Assembly (NCBI GenBank): GCA_022414725.1
Contig: CM039462.1
Coordinates: forward strand, 94,719,363 to 94,783,362
DNA length: 64,000 nucleotides
Source of the DNA: Microglena sp. YARC
Lineage: Eukaryota > Chlorophyta > Chlorophyceae > Chlamydomonadales > Chlamydomonadaceae
Reading direction: 5' to 3'
This document shows positions 33,241-44,629 of the stretch, one piece after another. Each line of letters opens with the position of its first letter. Position 1 is the stretch's first letter. The translations under genes were made by a program, and so were the position numbers. The notes under the pieces are model-generated. The model did no database searches and was not told the DNA's origin. It worked only from the letters and a program-made list of their open reading frames with translations.

Positions 33241-33329
33241 CTAATTGTGAGGAGATCTTGAAAACGTTGAAGGATGAGAGGCTCCAGCATTTGCTCACTG
33301 AAATTGACATCAGTAATGACCGAGAAAAG
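33241..33329 (+). CDS. Exon, helical segment (NCEEILK...NDREK)
   Basis: Acceptor GGCTGCAG, donor AAAAG|GTAGGT, 89 nt. It reads NCEEILKTLKDERLQHLLTE then IDISNDREK, joining in phase with QLEKL of the exon at 29099. The pattern of short leucine-rich helices, with a basic/acidic end, fits the C-terminal region of HIT-type zinc-finger proteins, but only tentatively. The exon after it was not found; TE-derived sequence follows. Confidence 0.55.
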
Positions 33330-33715
33330 GTAGGTCGTGCCAGAGAGTTAGGGTATTGTGGTGATGTGGTGTCAAGGTGTTGAGGTGTAGGGTATTGGGG
33401 TGATAGGGTGTAGGGGTATTGGGGTGATAGGGTGTTGGGGTGTAGGGGAGATCCTGAAAAAGCTAAAGGATGAGAGGCTTCAGCATTTGCTCACTGCAAT
33501 TTACATCATCAATGACCGGGAAAAGGTGGTCTGTGCCAGAGAGTTAGGGTATTGGGGTAATAAGGTGTCAGGGTGTTGGGGGTGTAGGGGTATATATTGA
33601 GATGAGAGGCTTCAGCATTTGCTCACTGAAATCGACATCAGTAATGATTGGGAAATGTGGGCTGTAGTCTTAGGGTGTGGGGATGTAGGGTGATAGGGTG
33701 CTAGTACAAAGTTTA
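33330..33715 (+). pseudogene. Two partial downstream copies of the NCEEILK exon
   Basis: The segment 33450-33527 repeats EILKKLKDERLQHLLTAIYI and keeps an AAAAG|GTGGTC donor. The segment 33600-33655 repeats DERLQHLLTEIDISNDWE and has lost the donor. Spacers are ggtgttggggtgtagggg repeats. Confidence 0.7.
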
Positions 33716-33992
33716 GTCCAGGGTGGAGCTAATTGGGCTAAAGGGATTTGCCCAATTTTTAAGACAGGAAAGACAGTTTAAGAGGCAAGTGCTGGTAAAC
33801 CCCAACATATTGTAAATAGCGGGGGGCTGGAGTTCGTGCTATGCAGATAATTCAACCAAAGCAAAAATTAATTAGAACGCCTCGTAGGGCGTGGTATTGA
33901 AGGAACCCAACGTTCGGAGGGAGAGTATGGGCTGCTACCTGGCCTGGACATAGCTGCCATGGTGGTTGACAGAGACCGCGACTGCTAAAGCC
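33716..33992 (-). mobile_element. TIR-like fragment and headless SINE body, copy 3
   Basis: 33716-33775 resembles the terminal repeat of the element at 34027-34916 (agtccagggtgg, aagggatttgcccaa). 33874-33987 is a SINE body on the minus strand (cgtagggcgtggtatt, catggtggttgacagagacc) without a recognisable tRNA head, so it is probably 5'-truncated. Confidence 0.6.
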
Positions 33993-34026
33993 ACTCAAAC
34001 AACAGACACATGCATGTGTATGTATG

Positions 34027-34916
34027 TTACAGTCCAGGGTGGGCCAAATAGGCTAGAGGGACTTTCCCAACCGTGATAGGAAGGGCTTGAAAAGAAAAAA
34101 ACATTGAAAGAAAAAGCAACTAAAACACCATGCACGCCTCCCCCTGCGCAGGCCCTCTCCCTTCTCATGGAGAGGGATCCCCACCTCAATGCTTTCATGG
34201 ACCAAGTCTTGGACGTGCTAAGTCCAAACGTTTGAACGCTGACGCAGAGCCTAGTGATTTCTTTCATGATTGGATTGGATTGTTACATGGTTTTTCATCC
34301 AACTCTGGGCTGCTCACCGCCTTTCAATGGTTTGATGGACCAAGTCTTGGACGTGCAAATTCCAAACGTTTGAACGCTGATGCTGCATCTTGTGATTTCC
34401 TTCTTGATTGGATTGGATTGCTACATGTTTTTTCATCCAACTCTGGGCTGCTCACCGCCTTTCAATGCTTTCATGGATCAAGTCTTGGACGTGCTAAGTC
34501 CAAACTTTTGAACGCTGACGCTGCGCCTTGTGATTTCCTTCCTTCCTGATTGGATTGGATTGTTGCATGGTTGATCAGCCAACTCCTGGCTGCTCACCGC
34601 CTTCCAATGCTTTCAAGTACCAAGTACCAAGACGTGCGAAGTCCAAACGTTTGGACACTGACGCTGCATGTTGTGTTTTCTTTCTTGATTGGATTGGATT
34701 GTTACATGGTTGATCAGCCAACTCTGGGCTGCTCACCGCCTTCCAATGCTTTCATGAACCAAGTCTTGGACGTGCCAAGTCCAAACGTTTGAACGCTGAC
34801 GCTGTATGATGTGGTTTCTTTCTTGATTGGATTGGATTGGATTGGATCCCAAACCCTTTCCTGTGTTGAAGGTTGGGCAATTCCCTTAAGCCTATTTGGC
34901 TTCCCCTGGACTGTAA
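34027..34916. mobile_element. Inverted-terminal-repeat element with internal 139-bp tandem repeat
   Basis: The ends ttacagtccagggtgggcc and, inverted, at 34846-34916 (ggcttcccctggactgtaa) form terminal repeats of about 75 bp, imperfect inside. Between them lie about 4.6 units of 138-141 bp, with caagtcttggacgtgc near 34202, 34340, 34479, 34621 and 34759. No transposase is present. A further end-like fragment lies at 35040-35085. It resembles a foldback or non-autonomous DNA transposon. Confidence 0.6.
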
Positions 34917-35718
34917 AATACGTACATACATTGGCTTGTGGGCTATCAGCCGTTGGGCTGCTCACTGGGAGACTGATAATCCCATAACTAGGATAGGAGG
35001 TGGATATGACAGGATTGTTACATGTTTCGACTGCTTAAATCGCCCTTCCTGTTTGAAGGTTGGGCACGTCCCTTGCAGGGTTGTTCATAACGCCGCACCC
35101 TCTGTCGCTGGACGCAACGTTGGGACTTGGAAGGCTTCGTTGACCAGAAGCCCCCCAACGTTCAGCCTTGAATCTATCCGCGTTCGATCCGCCGACAGTT
35201 ACACCCGTTTACACTTCCAGCCAAGTAACGTTACTGCGTTCACCTATGATAAATCCAACGTCGGTTGTACCCGTTTAGACATTAATTCACGTTCGACCCA
35301 TCCAGCCATAGATTTGAGACAATATAATTACACCAAAGCTAATTATTTCTAATCCAATTCACATCCGTAAAAATCAAATCAATTACCGGTACATGCAATT
35401 ATGCATTCAATTTAATTCAACGCAATTCGATTTTATGACATTAAATTGAATTAAAAAATGTCAACAACAGTAAATCAAATTACATTAAAATCGATTGAAC
35501 TATTTCCAATTAAGAACACTCATAATTTCATTCGGGACGAGCCTCCAGGCGCCCTTCAATTACACAGGTGTCATACATCTCACCAGGCTTGTATATGGTA
35601 GATAGGATAAAATACATTGGGAGGCAGAAGAGCCAAGACAGGGTAACGAATGCATGGGAACGAATGCACGAAAGGTAGAAGAGCAGGGACAGGAGCAGAG
35701 GGTGAGGTCGTAAGAGCC
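34917..35718. other. Stretch without a recognised gene
   Basis: It contains a terminal-repeat fragment (35040-35085) and an AT-rich part (35340-35520) with AATTCAATT-like repetition. Short open frames have no recognisable features. Confidence 0.5.
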
Positions 35719-36434
35719 GACGATCTAACACAGACTCGGCGAATGTCATTATGCGGTATCTGATCTTCTGCGTCGTCCGTCCTTTCAGTTACCAGGGTAG
35801 GGCTTGTCGCTGGCAAGCAGAGTCAGGTGAAAGTGATTCGTCGGGATCAGCAGCAAGCAAGCAGAGACAGGCGAAAGTGATTCGTCGGGATCAGCAGCAA
35901 GCAAGCTGAGTCAGGCGGAAGGGGAGACAGGCTAGACGCTGAGTCTGACACTTGATCGAGATAAGGACTTGATCGGGGATTGAGACTTGATCAGGGACTA
36001 ATAATTGATTGGGTACATCACAACCCAACAATTTATAGGGGACAACACAACACAGGGCAGACTAGCTCCCAACAGCATCCGCCCGAGCTGGCCTGCGTCG
36101 GGCCAACTCAGGCGTAAGCTGTTGGAAGCAGGTCGAAGCTGGCGGGAGCTTGTTGGCTTGTGTCGTCCCCGATAATTTCTCAATCCCCGATCAATTATCA
36201 ACCCCCGACCAAGTCTCAATCCCCGATCAAGTCTCAGGCTCCGGGTATTGCCACTCTCCCCATCCGCCTGACTCTGCTTGCTTACTAGTTACTGGCTTAC
36301 TGCTGATCCCAACGAATCACTTTGGCCCGACTCTGCTTGTCTGCGGCAAGTCCTACCCTGGTAAGTGAAAGGACGGACGACGCATAAGATCAGATGCAGC
36401 ATAACGATATTCGCCGAGTCCGTGTTAGATCGTC
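35719..36434. mobile_element. 716-bp foldback element
   Basis: The sequence folds back on itself along its whole length. gacgatctaacacagactcgg at the left mirrors the right end ccgagtccgtgttagatcgtc, and the centre (ataggggacaacac near 36036, gtcgtccccgataa near 36165) is also inverted. Inner parts repeat gtgattcgtcgggatcagc and cttgatcggggattgag. No coding capacity and no clear target duplication. Confidence 0.7.
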
Positions 36435-37470
36435 CGCTGGTCGCCCCTTGATGGAAGACCTACGCAACGACAACCTTCGAAATTGTCGGAAATCGGTTGG
36501 AAATAATCGAAATGGTCGAAATTCGGTTGGCGAACGCGAACGGTTGAGATTCCGACCTAAAATTTCGAAAAGTGGTTGGGATTCATGAACGTGCGGTTAA
36601 ATCGGGGATGAAATCATGTTGCCGAAACCACGAAACCAGTCGACAAGTCAGTTGCCGAAAGGGGGTTGGTGGCTCTGGGCCGCGTCGCAAGCGATCTTCT
36701 TTTCCTCCTTTTTGCCTTCTCTCTAGGCCACCGTAATAGCTATGCCTCAATCCTTAACTCGCTTCTTCAGCTTGCCTTATATCGCTGCCCTTTCTTATGG
36801 TGACTACTGCTAGCTCCGGCTTACGTAGTGGTGTCCTTAACTTCATGTCCTGTGAGAGTGGCACATTACTCGGATGTAACAATTTCAATTTCAATTTCGC
36901 TGCCCTTTCATTTCGCGACACTCCAGTAATCTCTCACGATCGTCCTCTGACTCCTCTCATCTCCTCATCAATCCGACATCATCCTTCCATATTCCATTTA
37001 CCATTCCCATCCGCTTGCAAAAATCCACTTCAACCTACTTACCTTTGGCCGACTACCGCAAGGGCCCTACCAGAGCACCCGACTATTATTTCGACCTTCA
37101 GGCCTGCACAGATCCCTCGACGTGCCACACCTAAGCCTTTTTGATTTGCCGCAACCGCCAATTTGCATGCCATTTAAATTGCTGCATCTCTTGCCTGAGT
37201 TTATACCTCCGGCCTCTGCTCCTTCCCCTGCTCCTCTACCTCCCATGCATTCGTTCCCATGCATCCATTCCCATACATTCGTTCCCATGTATTAGTCCCC
37301 CCATGTCTACGCTCTTTTCCCAACTCATTCATTCCATCTTCCCCACCCAATGCAGCAAATCATGCCGTCGTACCAAGTTCTCATCACCAGACCTCTCCTC
37401 CTCGCGCTGTCTTCTCTCTTCTCCTACATTCTAGCCATCTGCATGTATTAGGCTATCAGCTGGGCGAGAA
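36435..37470. other. Stretch without a recognised gene
   Basis: Normal-complexity sequence containing a gtcggaaatcggttgg-type patch (36480-36600) and a TC-rich region (36700-37440). It could include promoter or 5' UTR for the candidate exon at 37471. Nothing firm is visible. Confidence 0.4.
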
Positions 37471-37621
37471 ATGCAGTCCGCTGATAAATCCCGGGGTGGT
37501 GGGCCGTCCATGTTCAGCGCATCCCAAGCCTCTAACAACCAAGCAGGGGGGCAGCCCCGCGCGCGGGCCCGCGTCATGCTGGAGGGTGAGGACCCTTCTG
37601 GAGCCAACACGATCTCTCAAA
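37471..37621 (+). CDS. Possible first exon of an unidentified protein
   Basis: The ATG at 37471 opens MQSADKSRGGGPSMFSASQA, then a basic stretch PRARARVMLEGEDPSGANTI, up to TCTCAAA followed by GTGAGT, a near-perfect donor. The composition (Gly/Ser/Gln-rich start, then VMLEGEDPSGAN) looks like a real N-terminus rather than a repeat. No second exon is seen before the transposon at 37845, so the gene may be interrupted. Confidence 0.35.
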
Positions 37622-37844
37622 GTGAGTCTGCCTTGGTCGATTGGTCAAATTCCCGTGAGGGCGCCCCACAAGGGAGTTTTTGAAAAACGCTCAAGGTATA
37701 ATGCATTTACACGGCAATTCATGCTAATGTAAGCAAGAGTAAGCAATGCATTGCAAACAGCATGCACTTAGGGAACGCGCCAATCTCTGTACCGTATCTG
37801 AGTGACTGTACCGTCTCTCGAGTGTCGGACGCATACCTGACTAT

Positions 37845-38652
37845 GGGCGTGTTTCCAGTGGACCAACAGTTCAACTGTGTATAGTATACCACTAAACCCT
37901 ACAGTTCAAGTTCTAGTGCTGAGCTGGGCCCTAAAACCTCAATAAGTGCCTTGTCATCACGGCTGCCCCTCGAGCGCGTTCTGGTCCCTTGCCCCCCTCG
38001 CTGCAAGTGCATGCAGCTTGCTCGAAGTTTCCTCAAATCACCGCATCCACCGCTTAGCACCGCCAGTGTATTATTTCGCTGCGCTCTTCACTTCCATCTG
38101 TTCTCTTGCTCCTCCTGCCGCTGCCGCTTCTGCCTCTGCTCCGTCCGGTCGAACGGATCGGGTGGTCAGATTGAGATTTCGGTCGAATCTGTGGCTCTCG
38201 CTATCATCATTCGAACTGGTTTATTCCCACCTTTCTTTCATGTCTTCGCCCATCCAACTTGAAATTGGCTCCCAATTACTCGCAACTCGGGGCGTGTTGA
38301 CAGATATCGGGGAGAATCTGCGAAGATGCTCGCTGTTGTATCACTTTTTGTGATTTTGTCCACCGCCCTCCCTCGAAATTGTCCACCGCCCTCCCCCCAA
38401 AATAGTTGAACTGTTGAGCAATCCCGAACGGGGGGTGGGGGTGGGGGGGTGGGTGGGCGGGGGGTGTTCAGGATTGCTCAACAGTTGAACTGTTGAGGGG
38501 GGAGAACGACGGACGAACCCTGACGTGGCTGCCCACCTGGCGTGCCACATCGGCAAAAAGTTGATCTGTTGAAGTTGAACTGTGCCCACTGGAAACACTC
38601 GTGCCACGCTGGCGCCCACAGTTGAACTATTTGGTCCACTGGAAACACGCCC
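37845..38652. mobile_element. Harbinger-like non-autonomous element, copy 1
   Basis: The ends are GGGCGTGTTTCCAGTGG and its inverse CCACTGGAAACACGCCC, flanked by TAT on both sides (37842-37844 and 38653-38655). Three-base duplications and GGGC(G/A)TGTTT ends are typical of PIF/Harbinger. Inside is a nested inverted repeat (gttgaactgttgagcaatcc, mirrored at 38470-38495) around a G-rich core. No transposase. Confidence 0.7.
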
Positions 38653-39048
38653 TATCTCGAATATCTGGATCTACAAAGGGGCCGGACTGTGGGACGCCGC
38701 CCCTCAATCGCGTCCGGACTCCTCCCTCCGGACTCCTGCTCCCCGGGGGGTGAGGGGCCTCAGCCCGCCCTGCGGTACAAGTCGACAGCTCGGACGAACT
38801 CAGAAGCGCCGGTCGACGATAGAGTGAGGAACTCTGCAGCTTCCTTTCCCAACAAATGCTCCAGCAACTGAAAAAAGCGCATTAGTGTCACGGGAATTTA
38901 AGGCGTGGGAGGGGGGGGGGGGGGGGGGGGGTAGGTCAGGTACATGCCAGTGGGTGGGTGGGAGGCGGGGGGCGGGGGGCGGGAGGCGGGGGGCGGGGGC
39001 GGTTACTCATTGCTCGTAACCACACTCGTAACCACGTGGGCATGAGGT

Positions 39049-39079
<31 letters not shown>

Positions 39080-39329
39080 CTGAGTTAAGAGGAGACGGAG
39101 AGCTCGCTCCGAGCAGGGTATGCAAAGGTGGCGAAGGAGAGCTCAGAGCAGGGATGAGGAAGGGAGAAATGGTGGTCTTGTAGGAAATCCAGAATGGGAT
39201 TGACGATTTCGGAAAGGGAGAAATGAAGGTCCGGTGAGGAATTGAAGCTCGACGAGAGATAGAAGCGAGTAACGAGCGGACAGGAGGAAGTGGAGGTCTC
39301 CTACAGGAAGTAGATGACGGGATTGGGGC
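38653..39329. other. G-rich stretch without a recognised gene
   Basis: Contains GGCGGGGG repeats (38960-39000) and two G runs (38911-38931, 21 nt; 39049-39079, 31 nt). Short open frames show no family features. Confidence 0.55.
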
Positions 39330-39530
39330 GTGTATGTGCATGTGTGCATGTGTGTATGTGCATGTGTGCATGTGTGCATGTACGTTTGTGCACATATATA
39401 CATGTATGTGCATGCTTGCATATGAGCATGCTTGCATGTGTGTTTGTGCATGTGTGCATGCGAGCAAGCACACGTGTACATGTGTGTATGTGCATGCCCA
39501 TGTGTGCATATACATGTGCATGTGTTTTTG
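39330..39530. repeat. TGCATGTG microsatellite
   Basis: Imperfect gtgcatgtgtgcatgtg repeat of about 200 bp, the same type as 6.8-7.5 kb. Confidence 0.9.
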
Positions 39531-40850
39531 CTGCAATAATGGTGAGACCACACCTACTACGTCATGTTAGGTTGGCTTGGGTCGACCCACATATGCAATA
39601 ATTGTCTTCCTCGGTAGCTGACATCCTGGGGCTGAAATTTGTACATCAACACCCAACAACCTTCACTGAATTTGCATACAACTGAATATGCATGCAAAGC
39701 TGACTCCTAGTCCACCTGGAGCTACAAGAGCACTCTAGTGGAGCAGCATGGCCTCACTCAGAATGCACCAGCATGCAACCCTAGTTCTAACTCTGCACGG
39801 CTGGAGCTGGAAACACAACAAACTTCGCGAGTGGTGTATTGAAGATAAGCAGCACCAAATTGAGCTCCTTGCAGCTTCGACTTCCTAAACACAGAAGTCT
39901 AAAGGATTATATGGCTTCTCGCAACCCTCGTACCTTCGTCTCCGGTCGAAGCGCGGCGATTCAAATCTATCAGAATAATTTGCTAGGTCAATATTCGACT
40001 ATCGAGGCATTTGGAACAAGTAGCTGCGCTCCCTGGAGAAAGCTGTTTTTACAAGTTTCGGTTCTGAGAATGTCCAGTGAGAAAAGTTGCAACGAATGGG
40101 CAGAATTCAATCAATAAAGGCGCTCGGGGATACAAACACGTTGATGTACATACTTGGTTTGGAAGGATCGAGGCGCACGGTAAATTTTGACTTGGGGTCA
40201 GGTTTCCGGACCCCCGATGTCGCCCATCACAGCTGAGTTACTAGCACCGACCTACAGTCATTTTCGCGCTCTCAAGGCTTGCAAACGCTGTTTGCAATTG
40301 ATACGCCTCTCTTCAGCATCCTTCGTGCTGCGGGTACCATTTAACGCATCTCCAGCGCTCGCACTTAGCCTGTTCGAGTTTTGAGCCATAGTCAGCCACA
40401 TTGCGACATGATGATGGCCACAAGCTTCCACAACATGCTTATGGTGGCTTCCTGTTTACCTAGCGCATTTGCTGTTTATGATAGTCTAGCCATCGAAATT
40501 CGTGAGATTGGCTCACGCATTGGGATTTTCAGCAGTGCTTCCTTGATGATGAAATTATTAAGTCAGAAGTTCCCCAGTTTCCGTGCTGCCCTCTTGCAAA
40601 TCAAACCCCGTGTTCCTTTGTTCCCTTGAGCAACCCTGCGTAGCCCTCGGAATGGAAGTTGCTATAGCGACACTAACTCGCTCTCTAGTTCATAGTTTAC
40701 CCACTCGCTCGCCAAGGTCGATAGAGTACGGACTGCAATGAGAAGCGCTACAACGACGTACTGCTTTTACTAATCTTAATTTACCGGTCAATATATGGAG
40801 TACCCTATGCTCTAAATCGTCATAAATCGCCACGGGTCTGGAGTCTTATC
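39531..40850. other. Stretch without a recognised gene
   Basis: Unique-looking sequence. Open frames of up to 92 codons on the plus strand have no recognisable motifs or splice partners. Confidence 0.45.
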
Positions 40851-40860
40851 TCCCCCCCCC

Positions 40861-42009
40861 AACTTATAACGTTTTACAGTTATGTTGGCCTCTTCTCGAG
40901 ATCGAGTTTTCCGGAAATGGGAGCGAAGCTCGGGTCTGGGTAATCCCTCCCACCCGTATCAACCCCGAATCTACCCCGCCATGAGACTGCCACGTCGTCG
41001 CTTCACTTTGCGATTTTTTCAAATTCCATGCCTCGGAAATCTCAGATCCTCGGTTAAACCCGCTACTTTCTCCCTCAACCGTGCGCGCAATATAACCAGC
41101 CACACCTACAAGCGCCTGTCTTTCCTTCCAGGTTGTGCAGCACCTACCTGGTTCCCTCACGGTTTTCTTCTCATTCTAATTCGCTCCCACTTCTTGCTTG
41201 CTTTCGGCCTGCTCCACAGCCGAATTTTCCTCCTGCGCTTTAGCCTCGTGGGATGGCTGACTTTGCTCAACAGTTCTCGCCCTACTCTCCGCAAGTAGTC
41301 GGTCTAGTGATAGAAATGAGCAATGCTCATTGAGCATATATCATAGGTTGAGTTACAGCACAATCCCCCAGCTTCTAGGTGGCCATCATGCCTGCAAGGG
41401 CTTGGAGCGTTTCCTGCTCTCCATCTTCAATCATAGAGAGCAGGAGCTCGCAAGCTTCATGACTCGCAGACCAAGTGGATAAGTGTCCACCTAGAAGCTG
41501 GGGGATTGTGCTGTAACTCAACCTATGATCTATGCTCAATGAGCATTGCTCATTTCTATCACTAGACCGACTACTTGCGGAGAGTAGGGCGAGAACTGTA
41601 GAGCAAAGTCAGCCATCCCACGAGGCTAAAGCGCAGCAAGGAAATTCCGCTGTGGAGCAGGCCGAAAGCAATCAGGAAGTGGGAGCGAATTAGAAAGAGA
41701 AGAAGACCGTGAGGGAACCAGGTAGGTGCTGCACAACCTGGAAGGAAAGAAAGGCGCTTGTAGGCGTGGCTGGTTCTATTGCGCGCACGGTTGAGGGAGA
41801 AAGTAGCGGGTTTAACCGAGGATCTGAGATTTCCGAGGCATGGAATTTGAAAAAATCGCAAAGCGAAGCGACAACGTGGCAGTCTCATGGCGGGGTAGAT
41901 TCGGGGTTGATACGGGTGGGAGGGATTACCCAGACCCTAGATTCGCTCCCATTTTCGGAAACTCGATCTCGAGAAGAGGCCAACATAACTGTAAAACGCT
42001 ATAACTATA
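40861..42009. mobile_element. Large foldback element, 522-bp arms and 104-bp loop
   Basis: The left arm (40861-41382) and right arm (41487-42009) are inverted copies with only scattered differences. The central loop (41383-41486) is unique. The arms begin next to a C run (40850-40860) and end next to a 23-nt G run (42010-42032), so even the flanks mirror each other. An open frame of about 105 codons (MRLPR...PTLRK) exists in both arms, but it is probably incidental. Confidence 0.8.
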
Positions 42010-42032
42010 GGGGGGGGGGGGGGGGGGGGGGG

Positions 42033-43480
42033 CTATGGGGGGGGCTGCACACAGCCAAAACCCTGATACGGGGATGGCCGGGAGGAGGGTACATCCACTC
42101 CTCTCGACTCTAAATTTGATGTAGGATGAATATTTATCTGTATATCAATGTGTGACTATGCTGAAAAGTTTCGAAAGGAGTGGACCAAACCCTCATCTAG
42201 GCCCCCAAACATATACAAAAAAGGGGGGCACTTTATTTTTGCACGGAAAATATTTTTTTACTTTTACCAAGTTCGGTCGACAATTCGACTCAGAATTGGA
42301 AATGGCGAAAAACAAAGTTTTACTAACTGTGGGAGGCCCAAATGGCCTATATAAGGGCCCGAAATGGGTTGTATTTGCAGGTTGTGGCACGTAAAGTGCC
42401 TTGAATATCTCCTAGACAGCTTTCAATGACATGTTACTGATCTATGGGCCCATTGAGGTATTGCCACAATGGTCCTACGGGGCCTAAACCTGGTTTATGA
42501 GATCTGAAGAAGGTTTTTGGTCCTAAATGGCCCAAATGGCGTAAATGGACCCACAACACAGTTTTTGCCTCTATGACGCACAAATCTAACCTGGTACTGT
42601 TTTTTAATGCATATTACTAAAATATTGCCCAAATTTGGTAGACATTCTGACAAACGATCACAAATCTCCCCTTCGGTTTTCAGATATAGCGGCCGTCTTT
42701 ATTCCCTAAAAAACAGCAAAAATCTTTAAGCCGCAACTATTTTGCGACCAGCTCCTCAGCCACTTGGCAGACCAATGCCCCATACATACATGAATACCAT
42801 GTGATGCCTCTTGGGAGTGTTTATTACAAATGAGGCGCACGGAACACTGATTTCATGCTCCTAGACACCCATGTTGCCCACCAAGATCAAGCTATACGGT
42901 TTGGGCCAGGAACGTTTTTTGAAGGCTTAGATACCTCCGTTAGGAGCATCCCAAAAAGCTGTCAAAAAATTGGGCTGATCGGGCCATGCAGTTTTGAGAT
43001 ACAACAGGCAGAGCCAGGACAGTCAAAAGTACGAACATATACGTTACATAGCCACATTTGCTCGCGCCAAGGTTCAAGGTTGGCAGTTGTGGAACAAGGT
43101 CGGTTCCTAGCCTCCGAACTCGGCGAAACAGGTCCTGACAGTGGACCACCATGCTTCAGATAGGTCTTATGGATAGTCGCAGCGCGAAATTAGGCCTCGC
43201 ATCATTACGAATTCCACCGCAAGGGGGGATTCGTACTTTCCCCAAGTACTGGATCTTTGTCTCCTAGCAGTGGCAAGCGGCTAGCAGCCATCGGAATTAC
43301 TTAATATCACGCTCTTAGATAATTGCGCGCCATGGAGCTCCTCGAAGCGCGCAGTGGAGCTCCTTGTCGAAGTCTGTTTTTAAGCCCCCATAGGACCCAA
43401 CACGTCCAGAGCGAAAACTTGCGATCGATAGGAGAATCGAATCCATTTTGTGAATAAGGGGTTCAAATCCTATTCATAAT
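42033..43480. other. Stretch without a recognised gene
   Basis: AT-richer unique sequence. No long open frame, repeat or RNA gene was recognised. Near 43440-43485 the string ggggttcaaatcc is a B-box-like fragment, but no tRNA fold surrounds it. Confidence 0.5.
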
Positions 43481-43487
43481 AGCGCTC

Positions 43488-43850
43488 TGTCGAGGGTATA
43501 GCGCGTGCCCGGCGCGTGGTCGCCCCCTTTTGGCCCAGCCGCTTGGGGTTTTGGTTCCATATCTTGCCGACCTGTCGCCCAGGTGGCAGCCAGTCTGGGA
43601 TCTCGATTTTTCGGCGCAGCCACAGGAACGATTGCCTCTCTGCTGCCGACCGTCCATCCACCCACCTGTCCAAGGTTACCCGGCCGGTGTCGTTTTCGAC
43701 TCCTTCTCACTGCTCCTCCGTGAAATTCTCTTGCATTTCCTGAGCCTAGCCGTTCTGATACCCGAATTTTCCTTCGCACTTCTGCGTTTTTTCTGTGCTC
43801 GCTGCCTGAGTCCCTCGATATTCAACGGTGTAGCCTCCCTTTGTCCATCT
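43488..43850 (+). repeat. Duplicated segment, left copy
   Basis: The segments gccgcttggggttttggttcc through gatctcgattt and ccggtgtcgttttc through caacggtgtagcctccc recur at 44306-44615. The left copy has an extra ~75 bp between the two blocks. No gene is recognised in either copy. Confidence 0.75.
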
Positions 43851-44029
43851 GCCCAAACTCTTTCCCACCGATTTTGCTGCCACTGCCAATAACTTTGCAT
43901 GAAGCTACCCCCGTCGCAGCATTCCGTTGGCCTTCTCCTGCGCTCTCACGCACTCCTGCCAGCTTGCTGGCTGCCTTTCGCTGATGTGGCCGGGGGAGCC
44001 GTTTCGAAGTTACCCGTTTCGGAGTTACC

Positions 44030-44282
44030 CGTCTCGGATCTCGATTTTCCGACACCTGTCGCTGACGTGGCCACGGGGGTGGTCCTCCCGTCGGTATGAT
44101 GGGCTCAGATGCTAGCCATTTTGGCCCAGGCATGCCTGCAGGCAGTTGGGTCTTTGGTTTCATATTTTGCTGACCTGTCGCCCAGGCGGCGGCGATTCTC
44201 GGATCTCGATTTTCCGACACCTGTCGCTGACGTGGCCACGGGGGTGGTCCTCCCGTCGGTACGACGGGCTCAGATGCTAGTC
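44030..44282 (+). repeat. Tandem ~75-bp duplication ending in a hairpin
   Basis: ctcggatctcgattttccg through gctcagatgctag occurs at about 44031-44112 and 44207-44279. Each ends with cccgtcggtacgacggg, a short hairpin, followed by ctcagatgctag. The same hairpin and tail occur at 63219-63258. Confidence 0.7.
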
Positions 44283-44305
44283 TTATTTTATTAAGTAGCA
44301 GGTAG

Positions 44306-44615
44306 TAGGCATCGAGGGTACAGCGCGTGCGCGGCGCGTGGTCGTTCCCTTTTGGCCTAGCCGCTTGGGGTTTTGGTTCCATATCTTGCCGACCTATCGC
44401 CCAGGTGGCAGCCAGTCTGGGATCTCGATTTCTCGGCTGCTCTAATGAAGCCGGTGTCGTTTTCAACTCCTTCTCGCTGCTCTTCTGTGAAATTCTCTTG
44501 CATTTCCTGAGCCTAGCCGTTCTGATACCCGAATTTTCCTTCGCACTTCTGCTATTTTCGGTGCTCGCTGCCTGAGCCGCCCGATATTCAACGGTGTAGC
44601 CTCCCTTTCCCACAA
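44306..44615 (+). repeat. Duplicated segment, right copy
   Basis: Partner of 43488-43850, about 810 bp away in the same orientation, with a deletion joining the two blocks at ctcggctgctctaatgaa. Confidence 0.75.
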
Positions 44616-44629
44616 ATTTTATATCTGAT

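Noticed and set aside
40882..41888. Genes in the foldback arms (MRLPR...PTLRK on both strands)
   Set aside because: The same frame appears in both arms because they are inverted copies. There are no domain features, and amino-acid changes between copies look unconstrained.
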